Positions 46,134 to 53,552 of a stretch of DNA of 64,000 bases are shown piece by piece (the first letter of the stretch is position 1; each line of letters opens with the position of its first letter). The notes beneath the pieces are model-generated. The model had not been told where the DNA came from. It was given only the letters and a program-made list of their open reading frames with translations, and did no database searches. The translations under genes were made by a program, and so were the position numbers. Origin of the DNA: Aestuariivita boseongensis (lineage in GTDB: Bacteria; Pseudomonadota; Alphaproteobacteria; Rhodobacterales; Rhodobacteraceae); assembly GCF_001262635.1 (NCBI RefSeq), contig NZ_JXYH01000015.1, forward strand, positions 1-64,000. Direction: 5' to 3'.

Positions 46134-46145
46134 CTTACAGATCAT
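46134..46145. repeat. Candidate attL: 12-bp direct repeat, left copy
   Basis: CTTACAGATCAT, identical to 51260-51271. It lies 61 bp before the integrase gene, in the expected place for the left attachment site of the 5.1-kb element. Upstream lies the end of the Sel1 gene. No tRNA is adjacent. Confidence 0.6.
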
Positions 46146-46206
46146 CACGTTTCATGCTATCTTATCGCATCGCATCCCAACTGGGGGATAGGATGGGGGA
46201 TAGGTC

Positions 46207-47391
46207 ATGCCAAAGCTCAATGCTGTACAGGTGAAGACTAAACCACCAGGCAAACACGAAGATGGGCAGGGCTTGCGTCTTGTGAAGCAGACGAAGGACC
46301 GCGGTCAGTGGGTGTTTCGCTATTCGATCTTCGGCAAGCGCCGCGAGATGGGGCTGGGCAGCATACAGACAATATCGCTCAGGGAAGCGCGCGACCTTGC
46401 GGCAGAACAGAGAACTCTGGTGGCCAAAGGCGTAGATCCCATCCGGCACAGAGAAAAGCAGAGGCAAGACGCAATGCGCAGCCAGAACCTGCTGTCAGAC
46501 ATCGCCTTGGACGCCTTCCAAAGCCGAAAAGCTGAACTCAAAAGCGACGGTAAGGCGGGGCGCTGGTTCAGCCCACTGGAGCTGCACGTTCTTCCCAAAC
46601 TTGGCAGGCTGCCAGTGACCGAGATCACTCAGAGAGACATCAGGAATGCATTGGAACCGATCTGGCATGCCAAGGCGGCAACAGCGACGAAGGCTGCTGA
46701 CCGTCTCAATATCGTCATCAAGCACGCGGCGGCGCTGGGGTTGGACGTGGACATTCAGGCAGTCGAGAAGGCTAAAGCTCTTCTTGGGCGCCAAAGGCAC
46801 GTGACGACATCCATTCCAAGTCTGCCTTGGCAAGACGTGCCGGCTTTCTACGCAAGTCTGTCCGACCCGACCGTCACGCACCTTGCTCTTCGCCTGCTGA
46901 TCCTGACCGGCCTCAGGTCCAAGCCCATCAGGTTTGCGCGACTCGAGCAAATCGACGGCGACATATGGACTGTGCCTGCAGAAAACATGAAGGGGCGCAA
47001 AGGGCAGACGCAGCCGTTCCGGGTACCCCTGTCAGACGAAGCCCTTCACGTGATCAACCTCGCCCAACCGCATGAGCGAGGTGGCTTTCTGTTTCCGTCA
47101 ACGCGTGCCGGAATAATCAGTGATGCAACCATGTCCCGGCACATGGAGCGGAGGGGACTTGATGCGCGGCCCCATGGCTTTCGAACAAGCCTGAGGACAT
47201 GGCTGGCGGAACGGACGGACGCCCCACATGAGGTGGCGGAAGCCATGATCGCGCACACCCCTGACAGCAAGGTCGTGCGGACCTATCGACAGACAGATTT
47301 TCTCGACCAGCGGCGTGTCCTGCTGGATCGGTGGGCGTGCTTTTGCACCGGCAAGGGTGCGGAGGTCTTGAAACTCGGGAGCAAAATATGA
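46207..47391 (+). CDS. int: Tyrosine-recombinase integrase
   Basis: 394 aa. The N-terminal DUF4102-type arm-binding domain (LNAVQVKTKPPGKHEDGQGL, YSIFGKRREMGLGS) is followed by a SAM-like core-binding domain and the catalytic domain. Visible catalytic residues are Arg in LILTGLRSKPIRFARLEQI, His-x-x-Arg in ARPHGFRTSLRTW, His in AMIAHTPDSKVVRTY and the Tyr nucleophile in RTYRQTD. It integrates and, with the AlpA protein, excises the element. Tandem GGGGGATAGGAT motifs just before the ATG are common at such int genes. It overlaps the next gene by ATGA. Confidence 0.93.
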   Translation: MPKLNAVQVKTKPPGKHEDGQGLRLVKQTKDRGQWVFRYSIFGKRREMGLGSIQTISLREARDLAAEQRTLVAKGVDPIRHREKQRQDAMRSQNLLSDIALDAFQSRKAELKSDGKAGRWFSPLELHVLPKLGRLPVTEITQRDIRNALEPIWHAKAATATKAADRLNIVIKHAAALGLDVDIQAVEKAKALLGRQRHVTTSIPSLPWQDVPAFYASLSDPTVTHLALRLLILTGLRSKPIRFARLEQIDGDIWTVPAENMKGRKGQTQPFRVPLSDEALHVINLAQPHERGGFLFPSTRAGIISDATMSRHMERRGLDARPHGFRTSLRTWLAERTDAPHEVAEAMIAHTPDSKVVRTYRQTDFLDQRRVLLDRWACFCTGKGAEVLKLGSKI

Positions 47392-48038
47392 AAGGCCGCG
47401 AACCCTACGACCCAGAAGACTTCCAGTTCCAGTGGGAAGAGTTGCTCCTTCGCTGGAGTGAATTGAATGAGCATAGGTTTCATGAGCTGGGTGACGAGAA
47501 GTCTCCCAAGTCGGGTGTCACCAAAGATAAACTACAGGAGCTGCGACGTGAGCTGCTGCGCGAATGGTGGGCATTGACTGCTGAGGTACTTTTCTTTGTG
47601 GTTAAAGCTGAGGTGCAGGGGGTTCAAGATCTGCGGCCCAAGCCACTTTCCCTGCTATCAGAACTCGCGCGAGTGGCCGAAGATCTGGGCGCTGGTATTT
47701 CTTCTCCGCTGCTGCAAGACGTCGTAAAGCGTGGTCGAAGCAGCTTCTCGTTTGACGAGAGAAAATGCATCTCGATAGCTCTCTACTACTTGGCTGCTGT
47801 TGGTGAGGGGCGAATTGAGGATCGCTCACCGAATAAAACAGTCCGATCGGCCTTTGATGTGTCGGGGCAAACAGTGAGAGACTGGCAAGCACGGCAGGAA
47901 GAAATTTGCGCGGGGATGCCTGGAGCTGACTACACGCCATATAGGCTGAAAGAAGAAATGCTTCAGGCAGGCAAACTGTATCAGCAAAATAGTCGTAGCC
48001 AAACAGCCATTCTCAATCGAAATCGATTAGATAATTAG
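47388..48038 (+). CDS. Unrecognised helical protein with possible C-terminal HTH
   Basis: 216 aa, coupled to int by ATGA and preceded by GGGAG. Mostly helical and charged (FQWEELLLRWSELNEHRF, ELRRELLREWWALTAEVL). Near residues 165-185 the NKTVRSAFDVSGQTVRDWQ segment looks like a helix-turn-helix. That suggests a regulator or DNA-binding accessory factor of the element. I do not recognise the family. Confidence 0.75.
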   Translation: MKGREPYDPEDFQFQWEELLLRWSELNEHRFHELGDEKSPKSGVTKDKLQELRRELLREWWALTAEVLFFVVKAEVQGVQDLRPKPLSLLSELARVAEDLGAGISSPLLQDVVKRGRSSFSFDERKCISIALYYLAAVGEGRIEDRSPNKTVRSAFDVSGQTVRDWQARQEEICAGMPGADYTPYRLKEEMLQAGKLYQQNSRSQTAILNRNRLDN

Positions 48039-48151
48039 GGGTCAAGTCAAACAGCGATTTCAGCTTGGACTGACAGACCCAAAACAAAACGGCAAGCCTC
48101 ATTGCATCACATCTGAGCGAAACAGTTCGCTCACAGACAACGGGTGACGCA

Positions 48152-48364
48152 ATGAACAGTCTTGGAGCAATCGACAAACTCCTAACACTTGACGAGCTGT
48201 CGCGAGAACTTGGTGGCTTAAGCCGCGCCACGATTTATCGGCACATTAAGAGCCTGCCCGGCTTCCCGCAGCCCGTGAAGATCGGCGCCGCAACTCGGTT
48301 TCGGCAGTCCGACATACAGGCCTTCATTCAGGGTGGCTGCGCCTCTTCGGAGGCCACCAAATGA
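48152..48364 (+). CDS. AlpA-family excisionase/regulator
   Basis: 70 aa winged-helix MerR-like protein with the AlpA pattern LLTLDELSRELGGLSRATIYRH, then PGFPQPVKIGAATRFRQSDIQAFI. AlpA-type proteins bind near att sites and promote excision or activate int. It follows a 113-bp gap and starts the second gene group of the element. It overlaps the next gene by ATGA. Confidence 0.88.
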   Translation: MNSLGAIDKLLTLDELSRELGGLSRATIYRHIKSLPGFPQPVKIGAATRFRQSDIQAFIQGGCASSEATK

Positions 48365-48672
48365 AGTCAGAGAAGATCACAAAGGCGGACGCTGAAGGCG
48401 CCCTCAGCAGCCGGGAGCGCGACGACAACTACAACACTGTTGTATGCCGGCTCGCGCCCCGGTGGCGCGTCATCGTCTGCAGGCAGGGCATCCAATGGAT
48501 CCTCCAGAAAGCGAAAGCTGAGAGCGGGCATGGGCTGGTCTGGCGAGGCTTCAGCTACTTCCTGACGCGCGACGCGCTGATCAAGGCCTGTGCCCGCATA
48601 GATGGGCCGGTTGACCCTGATGCGATGGCCATCCTCCACCAGCTGCCAGAACGCTTCAGGAGGTCACCATGA
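48361..48672 (+). CDS. Hypothetical element protein
   Basis: 103 aa with GGAGG seven bases before the ATG, overlapping the AlpA gene by ATGA. Middle segment CRLAPRWRVIVCRQGIQWIL, then GLVWRGFSYFLTRDALIKAC. The pattern (a WRV-x-QWILQ strand and an RDAL helix) recurs in small proteins of integrated elements, but I cannot give a function. Confidence 0.75.
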   Translation: MKSEKITKADAEGALSSRERDDNYNTVVCRLAPRWRVIVCRQGIQWILQKAKAESGHGLVWRGFSYFLTRDALIKACARIDGPVDPDAMAILHQLPERFRRSP

Positions 48673-48878
48673 AGACTTCACTTGGAAATCGCCCCGGCGC
48701 CGCGTTGCAGCGCGGAACCGGAGCAGTGATGAAAAATCGCGAAGGGACGCAAAATCCAACGAGCATATCATACACCAATCCGCTCGATCATCAAAGGCGG
48801 CACCTTCAGAACAGGCACGGCTTATCAAAGCACGCCGCGCTGCTCATTGTGGAGCTCCACTTCAAGGTGATGCCATGA
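48669..48878 (+). CDS. Small hypothetical element protein
   Basis: 69 aa. A strong AGGAGG ribosome site lies five bases before the ATG, and it has 4-bp overlaps with genes on both sides; these are the main evidence that it is translated. The polar, His-rich middle (NPLDHQRRHLQNRHGLSKHAAL) has a possible short basic helix. No known domain seen. It may mainly couple translation of the ATPase gene. Confidence 0.6.
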   Translation: MKTSLGNRPGAALQRGTGAVMKNREGTQNPTSISYTNPLDHQRRHLQNRHGLSKHAALLIVELHFKVMP

Positions 48879-50032
48879 ATGCTCTCAACCTTGATGCTGC
48901 GGCAAGCCCGGATAGCCTTTTCGATGATATTTCCGCGCCGGACGCCCACAGCCCTGGCGGGCGCGCAAAGGAACTGCAACAGGCTTTACGCCCGCTGAAC
49001 GCTATTAAGCCTGTCCTGTCATCACGCTACCTCGTCAAAGGCTGGATAGACCGGGGCACCACGTCCGTAGTTTACGGCCAAAGCAACGTGGGCAAGACCT
49101 TCTTCGCGTTGGACCTCGCAATGCACGTGGCCGCGTGTGTTCCCTGGCACGGCGCCAAGGTGTCCCCAGCGACAGAAACGTCTGGCTGCGTGGTCTATAT
49201 CGCAAGCGAAGGTGGCTCTGGCCTGCACAACAGGATCGAAGCAATCCGCAGGCAGCGTCCAGACCTGGTCGAGAAGGCTGAAAGGCGGCGCAGTTTCACA
49301 CTTCTGCAGTCAGTGCTGGACCTTTGTACGTCCACAGATGCCCGGGAACTGGTGAGGGCCTTGGACGCGCTGCCTCTGTCGATAGACTTGGTCGTCATCG
49401 ACACGTTGGCACGCACCATGGGCGACGGCGATGAAAACACCACCCGCGATATGGGCGCGTTTGTACGCAGCCTGGACAAGATCCGCACCGCAACCGGCGC
49501 GCATATCATGGTCATCCATCACAGTGGCAAGGATCCCTCGAAGGGCGCGCGCGGCAGCGGCAGCCTGCGCGCGGCGGTGGATACCGAGATCCATTTGGAA
49601 CGCAAGCGCAACGTTACCATGGCACAGATCACCAAGCAGCGGGATATGCCGGCCGACAAGGTGTTCGCCTATCGCCTCCGTGGTATGGAAATCGGACCCG
49701 ACGAAGACGGTGAACCGGTCACGTCAGCGGTCGTCGTCCAGACTGATCCAGTCAAAGAAGGCCCCAAGCTCAGTGCACAAAAGAACAATGCCCTGCTGGC
49801 GTTGGAAGATGCATTGAAGGCTAAGGGTGAAGTCCGAGACGGCGAGCCCTTCCCCCGCAACCAGCCCTGTGTGCCAGTGAGTGTCTGGCACGAGTTTTGC
49901 GACCAACGGCGTTTGTCGAACGGCGACAGCGAGAGCGCTCAACGCAAGGCGTTCTCCGTTGCAAAGAAAGCCCTGGAAGAGAAGAACATCGTCTGCATCT
50001 CCAACGATTGGGTTTGGAGGTGCAAAAAGTGA
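48875..50032 (+). CDS. RepA-family AAA ATPase (putative replicative helicase)
   Basis: 385 aa from MNALNLDAAASPDSLFDD at 48875; an upstream in-frame extension would overlap two genes. AAA_25/RepA-like fold with Walker A VVYGQSNVGKTFFALDLA (about residues 65-82), Walker B LVVIDTLARTMGDGDENTT and the HIMVIHHSGKDPSKGARGSG sensor region. Plasmid RepA proteins of this class (RSF1010 type) are hexameric 5'-3' helicases. An iteron-like cluster follows immediately, so it probably unwinds the element's own origin. Confidence 0.87.
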   Translation: MNALNLDAAASPDSLFDDISAPDAHSPGGRAKELQQALRPLNAIKPVLSSRYLVKGWIDRGTTSVVYGQSNVGKTFFALDLAMHVAACVPWHGAKVSPATETSGCVVYIASEGGSGLHNRIEAIRRQRPDLVEKAERRRSFTLLQSVLDLCTSTDARELVRALDALPLSIDLVVIDTLARTMGDGDENTTRDMGAFVRSLDKIRTATGAHIMVIHHSGKDPSKGARGSGSLRAAVDTEIHLERKRNVTMAQITKQRDMPADKVFAYRLRGMEIGPDEDGEPVTSAVVVQTDPVKEGPKLSAQKNNALLALEDALKAKGEVRDGEPFPRNQPCVPVSVWHEFCDQRRLSNGDSESAQRKAFSVAKKALEEKNIVCISNDWVWRCKK

Positions 50033-50274
50033 CCGTTCCGTCCGTTACCTCCCGTTACCATTCACGCTCTGTAACGCGGTCATGCTGCCGTTACGTCCGT
50101 TACCACCCCCTTACAGGGGGTAACGACGGTAACGCTGACCCCAAAACCGCCAACTGCACGGTTACCAACCCAATCCAACCTGAATTTGCGCTGACGGCGG
50201 TTGGAGAGAATGCAGTCCGCTGCGCCCATCCCCTCCGGAACAATTTCAAAGCAAAAAAGGAGCAACTGACATGA
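50029..50274 (+). CDS. Small protein overlapping an iteron-like region
   Basis: 81 aa from a GTG at 50029 with GGAGG eight bases upstream. GTGA couples it to the ATPase stop and ATGA to the next start, so translation is likely. Its first 45 residues (VPSVTSRYHSRSVTRSCCRY) are encoded by the repeat cluster and look low-complexity; the rest has no recognisable domain. It may be a real product or a passage ORF that keeps translation moving across the origin. Confidence 0.5.
   Translation: MTVPSVTSRYHSRSVTRSCCRYVRYHPLTGGNDGNADPKTANCTVTNPIQPEFALTAVGENAVRCAHPLRNNFKAKKEQLT
50042..50166. repeat. Iteron-like cluster of GTTAC/GTAAC motifs, candidate origin
   Basis: Eight GTTAC or GTAAC pentamers in about 125 bp: direct CCGTTACC-type copies at 50042, 50052, 50088 and 50097, inverted (G)GTAACG at 50071, 50119 and 50128, and a CGGTTACC copy at 50159. 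Spacing is often 9-10 bp, one helical turn. Chance would give well under one copy in this length. It lies directly after the RepA-like gene, the usual place for an iteron origin. Confidence 0.65.
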
Positions 50275-51203
50275 CAGAAATGGGACACAATGAGAAATCA
50301 TACCGCCTCGATGCTATCGCAGAGAGGGCGCGCAAGGGCCTGGAGAATAAGGGAAAGGGGGAGGAGCTGACGATCGCCGGCTGGCTTGCCTATGGTCTTG
50401 CCCTGAACGAGGGGCGGGCCCTGTTTAAGGGCGATCGCGAGTTCGGAGAGTGGATTGCGCTGTGTCAACTTGACACAGCGGATGGCTCCCCGATCGACCG
50501 CCACGACCGCGCCGCCGCCATGTGGGCCGCAGCCAATGCCGACCAGTTTGAAGAGGCCCGGCAGCGCGGCAATCCCCGCACGATCCGGGGCATCCATGCC
50601 AAGTGGAAAGAGATCGAGAAGGAGCGCGAGGAGGCTGCCTGGGCGGCTGAACAAGCAGAGCGCGCCGCCAATGATGAGGCGTATGAAAAGGTCATGGGCC
50701 AAATCAAACCGGCATCTGACTTGACCCCTGAAATTCCAGACGAGGTCGATGCTTATTTCCATGAGGATCAGTCCGCTAAAGAAGTCAAGCCGGCCACTGG
50801 CCACTCTTTGGCCACTTCGGAACAGCGGCCCACTGGCCCGTCATTGGCCCACTTAAATCAGGCGGCCGATGAGCCGGCTGAGTACGACGACGACGTCGAT
50901 GACCTGACCGAGGAGGCCCTCAAGGAGGAGGTGCGCGGCCTGCGCATCGATCTGGAAGAGGCCGAGAAGACAATCACCAACCAGAAGCGGGCGCTGGAAT
51001 ACCTGCAGGAGAAGTATGACGAGGCCACGCAGGGCGATCAGGGTGCCACGATCAGCCGGCTGCACAATCAGGTGGCCATCCTTAAACGCAGCGCAGACGA
51101 GGCGAAGATCGCCGCCAAGCGCATGGAATACCGCATGAAAAAGGCCATCGAGGAGCGCGATCGCGCCGTGGCAGAACTGCAAAATCAGGTGATTACGTTA
51201 TGA
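50271..51203 (+). CDS. Coiled-coil hypothetical protein of the element
   Basis: 310 aa with AAAAAAGGAG before the ATG. The N-terminal 110 residues (LTIAGWLAYGLALNEGRALF, DREFGEWIALCQLDTADGSP, RHDRAAAMWAAANADQF) resemble the domain of DUF3102-like plasmid and phage proteins. The C-terminal part (about 205-310) is a long coiled coil (DLTEEALKEEVRGLRIDLEE, YRMKKAIEERDRAVAELQNQ). A KorB-like or structural partner role is possible; the function is not known. Confidence 0.75.
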   Translation: MTEMGHNEKSYRLDAIAERARKGLENKGKGEELTIAGWLAYGLALNEGRALFKGDREFGEWIALCQLDTADGSPIDRHDRAAAMWAAANADQFEEARQRGNPRTIRGIHAKWKEIEKEREEAAWAAEQAERAANDEAYEKVMGQIKPASDLTPEIPDEVDAYFHEDQSAKEVKPATGHSLATSEQRPTGPSLAHLNQAADEPAEYDDDVDDLTEEALKEEVRGLRIDLEEAEKTITNQKRALEYLQEKYDEATQGDQGATISRLHNQVAILKRSADEAKIAAKRMEYRMKKAIEERDRAVAELQNQVITL

Positions 51204-51283
51204 ACACATGGACCGTATCGCAACGCCTTCAAATCAATGCGTGGTCCGAAGAAGACTGCCTTACAGATCATACGATGCCTTGA
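51200..51283 (+). pseudogene. Truncated gene at the right end of the element
   Basis: It begins ATGA, overlapping the stop of the coiled-coil gene like the other junctions of the element, and reads MNTWTVSQRLQINAWSEEDC before stopping at 27 aa. The frame crosses the right 12-bp repeat and ends in chromosomal sequence. It looks like the first codons of a longer gene lost when the element was cut down or integrated. It could also be a very small intact gene. Confidence 0.45.
51260..51271. repeat. Candidate attR: 12-bp direct repeat, right copy
   Basis: CTTACAGATCAT, identical to 46134-46145. It covers the last codons and stop (minus strand ...AT GAT CTG TAA) of the 3-hydroxyacyl-CoA dehydrogenase gene. 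Integration at the 3' end of a protein gene would leave that gene intact, as seen here. Confidence 0.6.
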
Positions 51284-52190
51284 GCCTTAGCAGCTCAACC
51301 AGCGCCGCGTCACGCCGCTCAACGAGGGTTGCTTCATCTTGCTTCTCAAGTTCACGCTCTACACCCGCGACAAGCGCGGCCTTGGTGTCATCATCGAGTT
51401 TTGGAGTTCCGAGGCTCTTCCACCGGTGCTCTTGCGTTGGGCCGAGATGATCGAGATACCCGCGGTATCCGCCAGCCCCGCCCCCCAGGTGATATATCAG
51501 ATGCGGCCCCATGAAGGCCCAACGCATGCCCGGTCCGTACGCAACCGCCTTGTCGATGTCCTCCACGTCGGCAATGCCTTCTGCAACCAGGTGGACAGCT
51601 TCCCGATAGAGGGCTGATGTAAGCCTGTTGGCGAGATGGCCGGGTACTTCCTTCTTCACACGGATGGTGACGCGCTCCATCAACGCGTAGTAGCCCTCTG
51701 CCTCTTCCAGCGCCTTATCTGAAGTGTGTTTGCCAGCCACCAGCTCAACCATCGGAACAAGATGCGGTGGGTTCATCGGGTGTGCAACGAGGATGCGGTC
51801 GGGATGGGTTGCGCCCACCTGCATGTCACTGGCGCGCAGGGAAGACGTGCTGGAAGCGATGACAACATCAGGCCGTACAACCTTCTCGATCTCAGCAATG
51901 ACCGCCCGCTTGATCTCAAGGTGCTCAGGTCCATTCTCCTGCACGAAATCCACGTCTCTCAGCGCAGCATAGTCTTGCGTGATTATCGGGGTTGATGGCT
52001 TGTCTTGCCGGGCTAAACCCAACATGGACAGGTTGCTCCATGCATCATTGAGAAAAGCATCAAACCTTCCACTGGTCGCGGGATCGGGATCAACGATCAC
52101 CACATCACAGCCCTTCGCCAGGAAAAGGCTGGCCCAACTCATGCCAATGAGGCCGCCGCCGACAACCCCAACAGAACTTCGTGCCGTCAT
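51261..52190 (-). CDS. 3-hydroxyacyl-CoA dehydrogenase family protein
   Basis: 309 aa. The NAD motif is SVGVVGGGLIGMSWASLFLA at the N-terminus, then FVQENGPEHLEIKRAV, the SSTSSL catalytic Ser segment, AHPMNPPHLVPMVELVAG with the catalytic His, and VPGHLANRLTSALYREAVHL. The C-terminal domain with GPGMRWAFMGPHLIYHLGGG matches the branch containing L-carnitine dehydrogenases and L-gulonate 3-dehydrogenases rather than classical FadB. The substrate is therefore open. The 3' end contains the candidate attR. Confidence 0.88.
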   Translation of the reverse strand: MTARSSVGVVGGGLIGMSWASLFLAKGCDVVIVDPDPATSGRFDAFLNDAWSNLSMLGLARQDKPSTPIITQDYAALRDVDFVQENGPEHLEIKRAVIAEIEKVVRPDVVIASSTSSLRASDMQVGATHPDRILVAHPMNPPHLVPMVELVAGKHTSDKALEEAEGYYALMERVTIRVKKEVPGHLANRLTSALYREAVHLVAEGIADVEDIDKAVAYGPGMRWAFMGPHLIYHLGGGAGGYRGYLDHLGPTQEHRWKSLGTPKLDDDTKAALVAGVERELEKQDEATLVERRDAALVELLRLKASYDL

Positions 52191-52398
52191 GTCCCACCTC
52201 GTATATCGAACAGTCTACAGGTTGTTCGAAATCGCCACCCACTGCCACGCATTAGTTGATTCCAAACAGAACTCGGCTGGTCCACGCTAGAGAACCAGAC
52301 TAGGGAATGATTACAGGCGGGCATGGAGCTTGTCTGGCTTAAGATGATGACCTGCTCCCCCAAAACCGCATCAATGCCTGCCGATGCCCAGTTTTAGG

Positions 52399-52722
52399 CT
52401 ATGCAATTCCACGCGAGGCATCGAAAGCTGTGAGTCGATCGTCTGCATCCTCGATAGGCCGCTCCAAGCCTGAAAGCTGTCGTTCGCTGCGCCTTAGATC
52501 AACGACCGCCTTGCGGACAATCCCGCCGTTCGCTGATGTGCCGCACTCGCGGGCCGCTTGAATGACCGGGTAGTGTGCCCGCTCATTCGCAGTTTCACGT
52601 CTTGTAAGAAAGGTATACCGACCAGAACCTACGGCAAACGCATGCGCACCAGCTTCGATGGAGTGCCAATTGTTTCCCGTGGCACCAACAACCGGGTCGA
52701 TGCCATTCATAAGACCCTTGTT
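52399..52722 (-). pseudogene. Remnant of a class II (degradative) HMG-CoA reductase gene
   Basis: Between 52722 and 52603 the minus strand reads [19 protein letters not shown] followed by [20 protein letters not shown]. This matches the signature of bacterial class II HMG-CoA reductase (NKGIMNGIDAV...ATGND.RA.EAGAHAYA..G.Y..LT), which carries the catalytic Asp. The rest of the about 430-aa enzyme is missing: the open frame starts inside hmuV in another frame and continues into unrelated-looking sequence to 52399. It is a relic of a mevalonate or leucine/HMG pathway gene. Confidence 0.7.
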
Positions 52723-52763
52723 TTGGGGTTCTGTGTCGCTGAGCGATACGGGTCGGCATCCTT

Positions 52764-53552
52764 TCACCGGGAATTTTTCGACACTTGCGGCAACAAGAAC
52801 CATCCCCCATCTGCAGGCGTTCGCCGCGCTTGCAAAGAACACTCATACGCGTTGGACAAGTTTTCATCAGTCAGAACATCGCACAATGAACCATGCGCCA
52901 CCAAAGTGCCGTTCTTCATCAGCGCCAGCGCGTCGGCATAACGCGCCGTCAGGTTCAGATCATGCATTACCGTTACGACGCCGCCGCCGCGGGCTGCGAA
53001 ACCGCGGGCGATCTCCATCACCTGCAGTTGATGAGCGATGTCCAGGCTTGATACCGGCTCATCCAACAGTAGCCAGCGTGGCGATCCATCCTGCAGCGGA
53101 TGCCACACCTGACATATTGCACGCGCCAGCTGTGCGCGTTGCTGTTCGCCGCCCGAAAGTTCTTGAAAGAAACGATACTCATAGCCCGCAAGCCCCACGC
53201 GCGCGAGGGCCGCATGCGCAATCTCGTCCTGTTCGGCATTGGTGCCCGATTGAAGGCCCAACCGAACGATCTCGATGACCTGAAAAGGAAACGCCAGCGT
53301 TGAGCTTTGGGGAAGAACGGCGCGCAGAGAGGCCAGCTTCCATGGTTTGAGCCCCCTGACATCCTGTCCGTTGATCGTGATCTGCCCGCCATACGGGACA
53401 TCCGCGCAAAGGGCGCGCAAAAGCGTAGATTTGCCGGACCCATTGGGGCCGACAATGGCCGTTATCTGCCCGGGCCGGGCGGTCAGATCGACGGCGTGTA
53501 GAACCTGTTTTCGGCCAAGTGAGACGGTTATGGCGCATGCGCTCAAGCTCAT
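52764..53552 (-). CDS. hmuV: Heme ABC transporter ATP-binding protein
   Basis: 262 aa. Walker [18 protein letters not shown] (about residues 33-49), Q-loop [10 protein letters not shown], signature [19 protein letters not shown], Walker [19 protein letters not shown] and H-loop VTVMHDLN. It powers heme import with HmuU and HmuT. It overlaps hmuU by 4 bp. The C-terminal [16 protein letters not shown] is typical of HmuV. It is last in hmuSTUV, immediately followed by the HMG-CoA reductase remnant. Confidence 0.95.
   Translation of the reverse strand: MSLSACAITVSLGRKQVLHAVDLTARPGQITAIVGPNGSGKSTLLRALCADVPYGGQITINGQDVRGLKPWKLASLRAVLPQSSTLAFPFQVIEIVRLGLQSGTNAEQDEIAHAALARVGLAGYEYRFFQELSGGEQQRAQLARAICQVWHPLQDGSPRWLLLDEPVSSLDIAHQLQVMEIARGFAARGGGVVTVMHDLNLTARYADALALMKNGTLVAHGSLCDVLTDENLSNAYECSLQARRTPADGGWFLLPQVSKNSR

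Noticed and set aside
48602-50032. Longer version of the RepA-like ATPase starting at 48602
   Set aside because: It would overlap two upstream coupled genes; the ATGA-coupled start at 48875 fits the pattern of the element.
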